From: Salinibacterium sp. TMP30
GTDB lineage: Bacteria > Actinomycetota > Actinomycetes > Actinomycetales > Microbacteriaceae
Reading direction: 5' to 3'
NCBI RefSeq assembly: GCF_038397785.1
Contig: NZ_CP151642.1
Coordinates: 930,001 to 994,000 of the forward strand
Length of the DNA stretch: 64,000 nt
This document shows, piece after piece, positions 47,576-55,832 of the stretch. Position 1 is the stretch's first letter; each line of letters opens with the position of its first letter. The position numbers and the translations under genes were made by a program. Under the pieces are notes generated by a model that was not told where the DNA came from, did not search any database, and saw only the letters and a list, made by a program, of their open reading frames with translations.

Positions 47576-48928
47576 ATGGCTCATTTCGATGCAATCGTCG
47601 TTGGCGCGGGAGTGGCAGGTCTGTCCGCCGCTCGTCTGCTGGCGAATGCTGGCCGTCGTGTTGTGGTGCTTGAGGCTCGTGACCGCGTTGGTGGCAGAGT
47701 CTGGACGGATCGCACTGACGGGTTCGTCACCGACCTCGGTGCGTCCTGGATTCACGGCATTACTGACAACCCCGTTGCAGCAGCGGCTGAAGCTTTCAGT
47801 ATGCCGACTGTGGAGTTTACTGTCGGTGGGTACCAACCAGATGGCCGCCCCATCGCCTACTACGGACCAAGCGGTAAGCGACTCTCGGATGATGAGGCTC
47901 GGGCTTTTGCCGATGACGTCCATTCGGTCGACGCCGCGCTCGCGGAGGTCGTCGCCGAGTCGGATGCGGATGACTCATACCGGGACGTGACCGAGGCAGC
48001 TCTTGCCCTTCAAGGATGGGATCATGATCGGGCTGAACGCGTTCGCGAGTTCCTCCAGCACCGCAGCGAAGAGCAGTACGGGGCGTGGATCGAGGATCTT
48101 GCCGCGCACGGTCTCGATGATGACGTTGTCGACGGCGACGAAGTAGTTTTCCCCGAAGGGTACGATCGCCTATCCACGCACCTCGCTCACGGCCTCGACA
48201 TCCGCCTTGAGCAGACCGTCACCCGCGTGCGCTGGTCGTCGGAGGGCGTCACCGTTACGACAGACCGCGGCACGCTGACGGCAGACCACGCCGTCGTGAC
48301 GGTGCCGATCGGGGTGCTCAAGTCGAAGGACTTCACCATCGAACCGCCGCTTCCGGAACCGAACGCTGGCGCGCTTGGCCGGCTCGAGATGAACGCCTTC
48401 GAGAAAGTCGTTCTGAGGTTCCCGACGAAGTTCTGGGACGACGGGGTCTATGCGATCCGGCAGCAGGGGCCCGAGGGCCGCTGGTGGCACTCGTGGTACG
48501 ACCTCACGGCGCTTCATGGCACGCCCACGCTGCTGACCTTCGCCGCGGGCGCAGCGGCCAGAGAGATCCGTCACTGGGAAGACGAACAGATTGTCGACTC
48601 GGTTCTCGCGCAACTGCGGCGACTGTACGATGACCGAGTCGAGGAGCCGACCCGTGTTGACATCACCGCCTGGCAAGACGATCCGTTCGCCCGAGGGTCG
48701 TACGCATACATGAGACAAGGCTCCACGACCGCGGATCACGACGACCTCGCGACGCCCGTTGGTGGGGTTCTCCATATCGCGGGCGAGGCCACGTGGACGG
48801 ATGACCCCGCCACGGTCTCCGCTGCCCTGTGCTCCGGTCACCGCGCGGCATCGAACATATTGCACCGTGCGATCCCGATTGTTGAGGTGTGGGCGGAAGC
48901 CCCAGTGAGATCCGCAGATCGAGGCTAA
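47576..48928 (+). CDS. Flavin-dependent amine oxidase
   Basis: 450-aa monoamine/polyamine oxidase-type flavoprotein. The N-terminal Rossmann motif is AIVVGAGVAGLSAARLLANAG with LEARDRVGGRVWTD. Substrate-domain LGASWIHG and the C-terminal FAD contact LHIAGEATWTDDPATVSAAL follow. Oxidises an amine to an aldehyde; the substrate is unknown. Its stop overlaps the convergent TetR gene by 4 bp. Confidence 0.9.
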   Translation: MAHFDAIVVGAGVAGLSAARLLANAGRRVVVLEARDRVGGRVWTDRTDGFVTDLGASWIHGITDNPVAAAAEAFSMPTVEFTVGGYQPDGRPIAYYGPSGKRLSDDEARAFADDVHSVDAALAEVVAESDADDSYRDVTEAALALQGWDHDRAERVREFLQHRSEEQYGAWIEDLAAHGLDDDVVDGDEVVFPEGYDRLSTHLAHGLDIRLEQTVTRVRWSSEGVTVTTDRGTLTADHAVVTVPIGVLKSKDFTIEPPLPEPNAGALGRLEMNAFEKVVLRFPTKFWDDGVYAIRQQGPEGRWWHSWYDLTALHGTPTLLTFAAGAAAREIRHWEDEQIVDSVLAQLRRLYDDRVEEPTRVDITAWQDDPFARGSYAYMRQGSTTADHDDLATPVGGVLHIAGEATWTDDPATVSAALCSGHRAASNILHRAIPIVEVWAEAPVRSADRG

Positions 48929-49500
48929 GCGTTCAGCGCCGCTAGCGCCATTCGCTCAAGTACCGCTCTAGTCGCTCCGGCACGGCCGCTGTGGGGAGTT
49001 GAGTTGATGAGCCCAAAAGTGGCATGGGCGCGCGTGCGCAGTTCGCTCGTCGCAGCATCCGGGTGACGGCGCGCGAGCGTGGCAACCCACAGCTCTACAT
49101 AGCTGCGCTGGAGGGCACGCACGGTGTGCCGGTCATCATCGGTAAGGCTGTCGAGGTCGCGATCTTGCACCCGGATGACGTTGGCATTCTTGAGCGCAAA
49201 TTCGACATGAAATTTTATGAGACTTTCGAGCGCGGCCTGTGCCGAGGGTGCCGACTCGATCACGGTCTGTGCTCCCGTGCAGAGGTCGGCGCTGGCATCC
49301 ACGAGCATCGCGGCAAGCACGGCTTGTTTGCCGTCGAAGTGGCGGTAGACGGCCGGACCGCTGATTCCTGCTGCCGCGCCGAGGTCTTCGAGCGAGACCC
49401 GAGTGAATCCGCGTTCGGCGAAGAGGCTCGCGGCGGCGTCGAGGAGGGCGTCGCGCCGGTCAGCTTTCGCCTGACTCCGTGGGGTTGGTGTCGCGGTCAT
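48925..49500 (-). CDS. TetR-family regulator of the leucine operon
   Basis: 191-aa repressor. The HTH is DALLDAAASLFAERGFTRVSLEDLGAAAGISGPAVYRHFDGKQAVL at residues 17-62. It is divergent from the carboxylase/dehydrogenase operon, with two palindromes in between, so it most likely represses that operon and itself, with an acyl-CoA as probable inducer. It has a leaderless -10. Confidence 0.9.
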   Translation of the reverse strand: MTATPTPRSQAKADRRDALLDAAASLFAERGFTRVSLEDLGAAAGISGPAVYRHFDGKQAVLAAMLVDASADLCTGAQTVIESAPSAQAALESLIKFHVEFALKNANVIRVQDRDLDSLTDDDRHTVRALQRSYVELWVATLARRHPDAATSELRTRAHATFGLINSTPHSGRAGATRAVLERMALAALNA

Positions 49501-49506
49501 GCTCAG

Positions 49507-49512
49507 AGTCTA
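49507..49512 (-). promoter_or_regulatory. -10 element of tetR gene (leaderless)
   Basis: TAGACT on the minus strand, 6 nt before the ATG at 49500. Confidence 0.55.
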
Positions 49513-49521
49513 GACAGTTCA

Positions 49522-49537
49522 GTTAATGCTCGCTAAC
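49522..49537. promoter_or_regulatory. TetR operator candidate 1
   Basis: GTTAATGCTCGCTAAC, an imperfect palindrome with GTTA/TAAC ends, lying 24 bp centre to centre from the stronger palindrome. Confidence 0.5.
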
Positions 49538-49545
49538 CTATTTGA

Positions 49546-49561
49546 GTTAGTATTGACTAAC
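49546..49561. promoter_or_regulatory. TetR operator candidate 2
   Basis: GTTAGT-ATTG-ACTAAC, a perfect 6-bp-arm palindrome between the divergent tetR and carboxylase genes. Confidence 0.65.
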
Positions 49562-49598
49562 CCAAGTGGCCACAAGCTACGCAGAACGAAGGTGTTCG

Positions 49599-51200
49599 AT
49601 GGAGAAAATTTCCACAGCAGCCCAACCGTCTCATCCGACGTTTGTGGCCAACGACGGGTCAATGCGCTCACTCGTGGAGCAATTGCGCGAGCGACTCGCG
49701 ACGACCGCTCTCGGCGGTTCGGAGAAATCTCGCGAACGTCACGTCTCGCGTGGCAAGCTGTTGCCGCGCGATCGAGTTGATGAGTTGCTCGACGAGGGCA
49801 GTCCTTTTATCGAAATCGCCCCTCTCGCGGCTAACGGTATTTACAACGACGATGCCCCGGGCGCTGGCGTTATCGCCGGCATCGGGCTCATCCATTCACG
49901 CCCCGTTCTCGTGATCTCCAACGATGCGACCGTCAAAGGCGGCACGTACTTTCCGCTCACCGTTAAGAAGCACTTGCGGGCCCAAGAAATTGCACTCGAG
50001 AACAAGCTTCCCTGCGTGTACCTGGTCGACTCGGGTGGCGCCTTCCTGCCGATGCAAGACGAAGTCTTTCCTGACCGCGATCACTTCGGTCGCATCTTCT
50101 ACAATCAGGCTCGACTGTCGGCAGCGGGCATCCCGCAGATCGCCTCCGTCATGGGCTCCTGCACTGCCGGCGGAGCCTATGTGCCGGCAATGAGCGACGA
50201 GACGATCATCGTGCGCAATCAGGGCACCATCTTCTTGGGTGGTCCTCCGCTCGTGAAGGCCGCCATTGGCGAGATTGTGACGGCTGAAGAGCTGGGCGGG
50301 GGAGACGTTCACGCCCGAACCTCAGGGGTCACAGATCATCTCGCCGACGACGATCGCCATGCGCTGCAGATTGTGCGCGACATCATCGCGACAATTCCGA
50401 AGCCCGCCGCACCGGCCTGGGATGTTGTTGAATCACGCCCGCCATCCGTCAACCCTGACGAACTCTACGGTGTCGTGCCGACCGACGTGCAAAGCCCCTA
50501 CGAGGTGCGTGAAGTAATTGCCCGTCTGGTAGATGGCAGTGAGTTTCATGAGTTCAAAAAGGAGTACGGCACGACCCTCATCACGGGCTTCGCGACACTG
50601 CACGGGCATCCGGTCGGCATCATTGCCAATGCTGGTGTTCTGTTCAGCGAATCGGCGCTCAAGGGCGCGCACTTCATCGAGCTGTGCGACCAGCGAGGCA
50701 TCCCGCTGCTGTTTCTGCAGAACATTTCGGGATTCATGGTCGGCAAGGAATATGAGGCCGGCGGCATTGCCAAGAACGGCGCCAAGATGGTCACCGCCGT
50801 CGCTACGACGCGTGTTCCTAAGTTCACGGTCGTCATCGGTGGATCATTCGGTGCTGGTAACTACTCGATGTGTGGACGCTCCTACTCGCCGCGTTTCTTG
50901 TGGATGTGGCCCAACGCCCGCATCTCGGTCATGGGCGGCCCCCAAGCTGCCGCGGTGCTCTCCACGGTTCGCCGCGACCAACTCGGCGAAGACGAGTTCA
51001 CCGACGACGACAAGGTTGCATTCGAGAAGCCGATCCGCGAGCAGTACGAACGCCAGGGCAGCCCCTACTATTCGACCGCCCGACTGTGGGATGACGGAAT
51101 TATCGACCCCAAAGACACTAGAGACGTGCTCGGCATGGCTCTCGATATCGCTGCGGCCACCCCGCTGCCTGAGCCGGGCTTCGGCCTCTTCCGGATGTGA
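49599..51200 (+). CDS. accD1: Methylcrotonyl-CoA carboxylase, carboxyltransferase subunit
   Basis: 533-aa carboxyltransferase that moves CO2 from biotin to an acyl-CoA in leucine breakdown. [28 protein letters not shown] is characteristic of methylcrotonyl-CoA carboxylase beta. Oxyanion-hole glycines are in [16 protein letters not shown] and [17 protein letters not shown] 49599 is chosen; an in-frame upstream ATG at 49566 is unlikely since it lies 5 bp from the operator. Confidence 0.92.
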   Translation: MEKISTAAQPSHPTFVANDGSMRSLVEQLRERLATTALGGSEKSRERHVSRGKLLPRDRVDELLDEGSPFIEIAPLAANGIYNDDAPGAGVIAGIGLIHSRPVLVISNDATVKGGTYFPLTVKKHLRAQEIALENKLPCVYLVDSGGAFLPMQDEVFPDRDHFGRIFYNQARLSAAGIPQIASVMGSCTAGGAYVPAMSDETIIVRNQGTIFLGGPPLVKAAIGEIVTAEELGGGDVHARTSGVTDHLADDDRHALQIVRDIIATIPKPAAPAWDVVESRPPSVNPDELYGVVPTDVQSPYEVREVIARLVDGSEFHEFKKEYGTTLITGFATLHGHPVGIIANAGVLFSESALKGAHFIELCDQRGIPLLFLQNISGFMVGKEYEAGGIAKNGAKMVTAVATTRVPKFTVVIGGSFGAGNYSMCGRSYSPRFLWMWPNARISVMGGPQAAAVLSTVRRDQLGEDEFTDDDKVAFEKPIREQYERQGSPYYSTARLWDDGIIDPKDTRDVLGMALDIAAATPLPEPGFGLFRM

Positions 51201-53242
51201 TGGCTATGTTCTCTGCTGTTCTGGTCGCCAATCGCGGCGAAATTTCCTGTCGCATCACCCGCACCCTGCACTCGATGGGCATCCGCTCCATCGCCGTTTA
51301 CACCGAGCATGACCGTGACGCGAAACACGTGCGGGTCGCGGATGCTGCCGTGCTGATCGAGAGCTATCTGTCGGTCGATGAGATTGTTGCTGCCGCGCAT
51401 GCTGTTCCGGGCATGAAGGCTGAGGCGATTCATCCGGGCTATGGCTTCTTGTCGGAAAACGCGCACTTGGCCGAAGCTTGTGCCGCAGCCGGGGTGACCT
51501 TCATCGGGCCGGGTGTCGACGCGCTCACCATCATGGGCGACAAGATCGCCTCGAAGAAGCATGTGACCGAGCGTGGTGTCGCGGTAATTCCCGGTGTCGC
51601 TGAGCCGGGCATGACCAACGATGATCTTGTGGCTGCGGCCGATGAGGTGGGGTTCCCGCTGCTGATTAAGCCATCTGCGGGTGGTGGCGGCAAGGGCATG
51701 ACGATTGTGCGCGAGCCCGCCGCAGTAGCCGACGCTCTCGCCTCTGCTCGCCGCGTGGCCAGTGCTGCGTTCGGCGACGACACCCTGTTTCTCGAACGTC
51801 TCGTGGAGAAGCCGCGCCACATCGAGGTGCAGGTTCTGGCCGACAGCCACGGCACGACCATCCATCTGGGGGAGCGCGAGTGCTCGTTGCAGCGTCGCCA
51901 CCAGAAGATCATCGAAGAAGCGCCGTCACCGCTACTTGACGAAGCAACCCGGCAGCGTATTGGTGAGGCGGCGTGTGAGGTTGCGCGCAGCGTCAACTAC
52001 GTCGGAGCCGGAACAGTTGAGTTCCTTGTCTCCGATAATGCACCAGACGAGTTCTTCTTCATGGAGATGAACACCCGACTGCAAGTGGAGCATCCCGTCA
52101 CGGAGATGGTCACGGGAATCGACCTGGTGGAGTGGCAAGTGCGCATTGCGGCGGGCGAGAAGCTCACGGTGGAGAAGCCGCAGCTCACCGGTCACTCGGT
52201 CGAGGCCCGCATCTACTCAGAAGATCCCGCCAACGACTTCCTACCCTCGGCCGGTCGAATCATCGCACTGTACGAAGCCGACGGCGTTCATTCAAGCAGC
52301 GTGCATTCAGACGGAGTGCGTGCAGGCAGCGTGCGCGTCGATAGCTCGCTCGTCGAGGGCGGCACCGTTTCCGCCAACTACGACCCGATGCTCGCGAAGG
52401 TCATCTCTTTCGGAGCAACACGTGACGAAGCACTCACGGCCCTCGACCGAGCGCTAGCCGACACCGTGATTCTGGGCGTCACCACGAACATCGAGTTCTT
52501 GCGGGCACTTCTGGCGCGCGATGATGTTCGCGCGGGTGCGCTCGATACGTCCCTCATCGAACGGGCGCTGGCCGAGATCGAGTTTGCTACCCCGAGCCCT
52601 GCCGTGCTTGCTGCGGCGGCCCTGAGCATCCATTCAGATCATTGGATGTCGGGCTCACCCTGGCAGCAACCCAGCGGTTGGAGAGTCGGAAAGCATCGCC
52701 CCGCCCGCTACCATCTCGAGTGTGCAGGCACAGTGCACGAGGTTCTGGTTGCCGGACCACCCAGCGCTGCGGAAGTCACGATCGCGGGCGAGAGCACGTC
52801 GGCACGACTAACCTCCATGGGTATTGAGTGGGGCACTGTGAGCGTTGCTGTGACGATCGCGCGCGATGAGTCGGCCGCGGCCGATAGCGCAGTGGTCTGG
52901 GTCGCCCAGCAGGGCACCTCATTCTCGCCCAGGGAGCAGAGCCGTGCTGAGTCGCTTGCCACTCACCGCGCGACTCTCGCCCGGGTCGCGGGCGTCGTTG
53001 ATCCTGAACTTCGTTCGCCCATGCCCGGAACTGTTGTTGCGGTTGCTGTTGCAAACGGCGACACGGTGACTGCCGGTCAAACGGTGCTCACGATTGAAGC
53101 CATGAAGATGGAACACCCCGTCGTGGCGACCCTCGATGGGGTTGTCGACATTAGTTTGACGCCTGGCGATCTGGTCACACGCGATCAGATTGTTGCCCGA
53201 ATCGAATCGCCACAAGCGAGCACTGAAGGAGAAACCCCATGA
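51200..53242 (+). CDS. accA1: Acyl-CoA (methylcrotonyl-CoA) carboxylase, biotin subunit
   Basis: 680-aa biotin carboxylase plus carrier. The N-terminal ATP-grasp domain starts VLVANRGEISCRITRTL, with GGGGKGMTIV and FMEMNTRLQVEHPVTEMVTGIDLV. The C-terminal biotinyl domain has the target lysine K636 in EAMKMEHP. Start overlaps the preceding stop (TGATG). Middle region 490-590 is the usual linker/BT domain. Confidence 0.93.
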   Translation: MAMFSAVLVANRGEISCRITRTLHSMGIRSIAVYTEHDRDAKHVRVADAAVLIESYLSVDEIVAAAHAVPGMKAEAIHPGYGFLSENAHLAEACAAAGVTFIGPGVDALTIMGDKIASKKHVTERGVAVIPGVAEPGMTNDDLVAAADEVGFPLLIKPSAGGGGKGMTIVREPAAVADALASARRVASAAFGDDTLFLERLVEKPRHIEVQVLADSHGTTIHLGERECSLQRRHQKIIEEAPSPLLDEATRQRIGEAACEVARSVNYVGAGTVEFLVSDNAPDEFFFMEMNTRLQVEHPVTEMVTGIDLVEWQVRIAAGEKLTVEKPQLTGHSVEARIYSEDPANDFLPSAGRIIALYEADGVHSSSVHSDGVRAGSVRVDSSLVEGGTVSANYDPMLAKVISFGATRDEALTALDRALADTVILGVTTNIEFLRALLARDDVRAGALDTSLIERALAEIEFATPSPAVLAAAALSIHSDHWMSGSPWQQPSGWRVGKHRPARYHLECAGTVHEVLVAGPPSAAEVTIAGESTSARLTSMGIEWGTVSVAVTIARDESAAADSAVVWVAQQGTSFSPREQSRAESLATHRATLARVAGVVDPELRSPMPGTVVAVAVANGDTVTAGQTVLTIEAMKMEHPVVATLDGVVDISLTPGDLVTRDQIVARIESPQASTEGETP

Positions 53243-54411
53243 GCCATGTAGTCACCCACCTCGGTCTCACCGATGACGAGAAGAAGCTGCAAGCTGACGT
53301 TCGCCATTTTGCCGACACCGTGGTCGCCCCGGCGGCGTACGAATACGACACGAAGCGTGAACTGCCGTACGAGATCATCGCCCAAATGGGGGAGATGGGG
53401 CTCTTTGGTTTGCCGTTCCCGAAAGAGTTCGGTGGGCAAGGAAAAGATTATGTTTCGCTGTGCTTGGCCGTTGAAGAGTTGGCTCGGGTAGATCAGTCAA
53501 TCGCCGTCACGCTTGAAGCGGGTCTCGGCCTCGGTGCAATGCCGATTTTCAAGCAGGGCACTGACGCGCAAAAGCAGGAGTGGTTGCCGATGCTCGCGCG
53601 CGGTGAAGCCCTCGCAGGGTTCGGCCTAACCGAGGCGGAAGCCGGCTCTGATGCTGCAGGCACCAAGACCACGGCGGAGCTTGTCGATGGCGAATGGGTC
53701 ATCAACGGAACGAAGCAATTCATCACCAACTCGGGAAGCAAAATCACCAAGCTTGTTACCGTTACGGCAGTGACGGGTCGCCGCGAAAACGGTAAGCCTG
53801 AGCTGAGCGCCATTCTTGTTCCCAACGACACGCCAGGGTTCACCGTGCACCCGCCGTACGACAAGGTCGGCTGGCACACCTCCGACACGCATCCGCTCTC
53901 GTTCGACAATGTGCGCGTTCCCGAAGCGAACCTTTTGGGTGAGCGAGGTCGTGGCTTTGCAAACTTCATCGAAACCCTGGATGAGGGTCGTGTTGCTTTT
54001 GCCGCGCTCTGCACGGGTGCAGCTCAGGGCTGCCTCGAAGAGTCGATCCGCTACGCCAACGAGCGCCACGTTTTTGGTCGTTCGATCGGATCGAACCAGC
54101 ACATCGCGTTCAAGATTGCTCGCATGCAGGCACGAGTTCATTCGGCACGCTTGGCAACCTACGACGCAGCCCGCAAACTGGTTGCCGGAATACCTTTCAA
54201 GACGGAGGCGAGCTTGGCAAAACTGATCAGCAGCGAGGCTGCCATGGATAACGCTCGGGATGCCACCCAAATTTTCGGCGGTTATGGTTTCCTCAATGAA
54301 AACCCGGTTGCTCGTCATTACCGCGACTCCAAGGTGCTTGAGCTCGGCGAGGGCACAACCGAGGTGCAGCTGATGGTTATCGCCCGCGAGTTGGGATTCG
54401 CCACACTATGA
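53239..54411 (+). CDS. Acyl-CoA dehydrogenase (isovaleryl-CoA type)
   Basis: 390-aa FAD enzyme that introduces the first double bond. GFGLTEAEAGSDAAGTKTTA, WVINGTKQFITNSG, the catalytic region QIFGGYGFLNENPVARHYRDSKVLELGEGTTEVQ and full length fit the family. Operon context (carboxylase before, hydratase after) suggests isovaleryl-CoA. ATGA overlap with accA1. Confidence 0.92.
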   Translation: MSHVVTHLGLTDDEKKLQADVRHFADTVVAPAAYEYDTKRELPYEIIAQMGEMGLFGLPFPKEFGGQGKDYVSLCLAVEELARVDQSIAVTLEAGLGLGAMPIFKQGTDAQKQEWLPMLARGEALAGFGLTEAEAGSDAAGTKTTAELVDGEWVINGTKQFITNSGSKITKLVTVTAVTGRRENGKPELSAILVPNDTPGFTVHPPYDKVGWHTSDTHPLSFDNVRVPEANLLGERGRGFANFIETLDEGRVAFAALCTGAAQGCLEESIRYANERHVFGRSIGSNQHIAFKIARMQARVHSARLATYDAARKLVAGIPFKTEASLAKLISSEAAMDNARDATQIFGGYGFLNENPVARHYRDSKVLELGEGTTEVQLMVIARELGFATL

Positions 54412-54887
54412 CCGGCAAACGTATTCAGCAGCGCGGCCTCTGGTTCGACGAATTTGAGGAGGGTGCCGTGTACCTGCACGCGCCCGGTCGCACCGTGACT
54501 GAGGCCGACAACGTATTCTTCACCACGCTCACGATGAACACGCAATCCTTACACTTGGATGCTGCCTGGTCGGCGGAGCAACCTTTTGGGCAGCGGTTGG
54601 TGAACTCGATGTTCACGCTCTCGACGATGGTTGGGGCATCCGTGGCTCAACTCACGCAGGGCACGATTGTGGCGAACCTGGGCTTCACCGAGGTGAACTT
54701 TCCGCATCCGCTGTACCACGGAGACACGATGTACTCCGAGAGTGAAGTGCTGGAGAAGCGGCTCTCGAAGTCGCGTCCCGGCCAGGGAATCATCTCCCTG
54801 CGGCACACCGCCAAGAACCAAGAGGGCGTTGTTGTTGCTGTAGCGACCCGTTCGGTGATGGTCTGGACTGAGGAGAACGCACCGTGA
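54408..54887 (+). CDS. MaoC-family dehydratase/hydratase
   Basis: 159-aa hotdog hydratase. GRTVTEADNVFFTTLTMNTQSLHLD and FPHPLYHGDTMYSESEVLEKRLS match the MaoC family, like the hydratase in the mycobacterial leucine cluster (Rv2499c position). Likely hydrates an unsaturated acyl-CoA such as methylglutaconyl-CoA. ATGA overlaps at both ends. Confidence 0.9.
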   Translation: MTGKRIQQRGLWFDEFEEGAVYLHAPGRTVTEADNVFFTTLTMNTQSLHLDAAWSAEQPFGQRLVNSMFTLSTMVGASVAQLTQGTIVANLGFTEVNFPHPLYHGDTMYSESEVLEKRLSKSRPGQGIISLRHTAKNQEGVVVAVATRSVMVWTEENAP

Positions 54888-55699
54888 GCTTCACGTTAGG
54901 CCCGTCGATTCTGTTTGTTCCGGCTGACCGCCCGGATCGCTATGCAAAAGCTTTGGAGCGCGCGGATGCCATCATCATCGACCTTGAGGATGCTGTCGCC
55001 AGTGTCGACAAGGCCGAGGCCCGCAAGGCACTCATCGCGAATCCGATGGATCCCGCACGCACGATCGTGCGGATTAACCCCGCCGGAACCCAGGACCACG
55101 ACAGCGATCTCGAAGCTCTCGAGCAGACGGAGTACCGCACCGTGATGTTGGCGAAGGCGGAGTCGGTAGCCGATTTCGATGCGCTCACCGAGCTCGATGT
55201 GATCGCGCTGTGTGAGACTGCCCGGGGAGTGCTCGCGGCAACGAGCATCGCTGCGCTCGATTGCGTGGTTGCACTCATGTGGGGTGCGGAGGATCTCGTT
55301 GCTTCGCTCGGCGGCACTTCGTCGCGCGAAGACGATGGGCCGTATCGGGGCGTGGCCCTCCATGCGCGCTCGTCGGTGTTGCTCGCGGCTGGAGCCTATT
55401 CGAAGGCCGTGATCGATGCCGTGCACCTCGACATCGCTGACACCGACGGTCTCGGTGCTGAGGCTCGGGATGCTGCAGCGCTCGGGTTCACGGCTACAGC
55501 CTGCATTCATCCCTCTCAGGTCGCGGTTGTGCGCGAAAGCTATGCGCCCACGGTCGAACAGATCGCGTCAGCGCGGGCACTTCTCGCCGCAGCGGAATCG
55601 CAGCCCGGCGTCTTCAGCTTCGAGGGCCGGATGGTGGATGGGCCGATACTGCGGCATGCAGAGTGCGTGGTGGCGCGGGCGGGGTTGCGCGAGGGTTGA
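54884..55699 (+). CDS. CitE-like CoA ester lyase
   Basis: 271-aa HpcH/HpaI TIM-barrel lyase. It has SILFVPADRPDRYAKALERADAIIIDLEDAVA, CETARGVLA and ALMWGAEDLVASLGGTSSR (metal-binding acidic residues). The mycobacterial counterpart in the same position (Rv2498c) is known to cleave (R)-HMG-CoA and (S)-citramalyl-CoA, so this is likely the last step of leucine breakdown here. Last gene of the operon. Confidence 0.9.
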   Translation: MSFTLGPSILFVPADRPDRYAKALERADAIIIDLEDAVASVDKAEARKALIANPMDPARTIVRINPAGTQDHDSDLEALEQTEYRTVMLAKAESVADFDALTELDVIALCETARGVLAATSIAALDCVVALMWGAEDLVASLGGTSSREDDGPYRGVALHARSSVLLAAGAYSKAVIDAVHLDIADTDGLGAEARDAAALGFTATACIHPSQVAVVRESYAPTVEQIASARALLAAAESQPGVFSFEGRMVDGPILRHAECVVARAGLREG

Positions 55700-55832
55700 C
55701 CGCAGTCACAAACTGCCGTCAAAAAAATCTCGAAACTTGAGCGTCAAAATTTGGTGCTGACGATTTGCGCCTGCCGCTACGACTCCGAAAAAAAGTGTGT
55801 CATACTCACTAAAATTCGTCGAAGGTCGGGGC

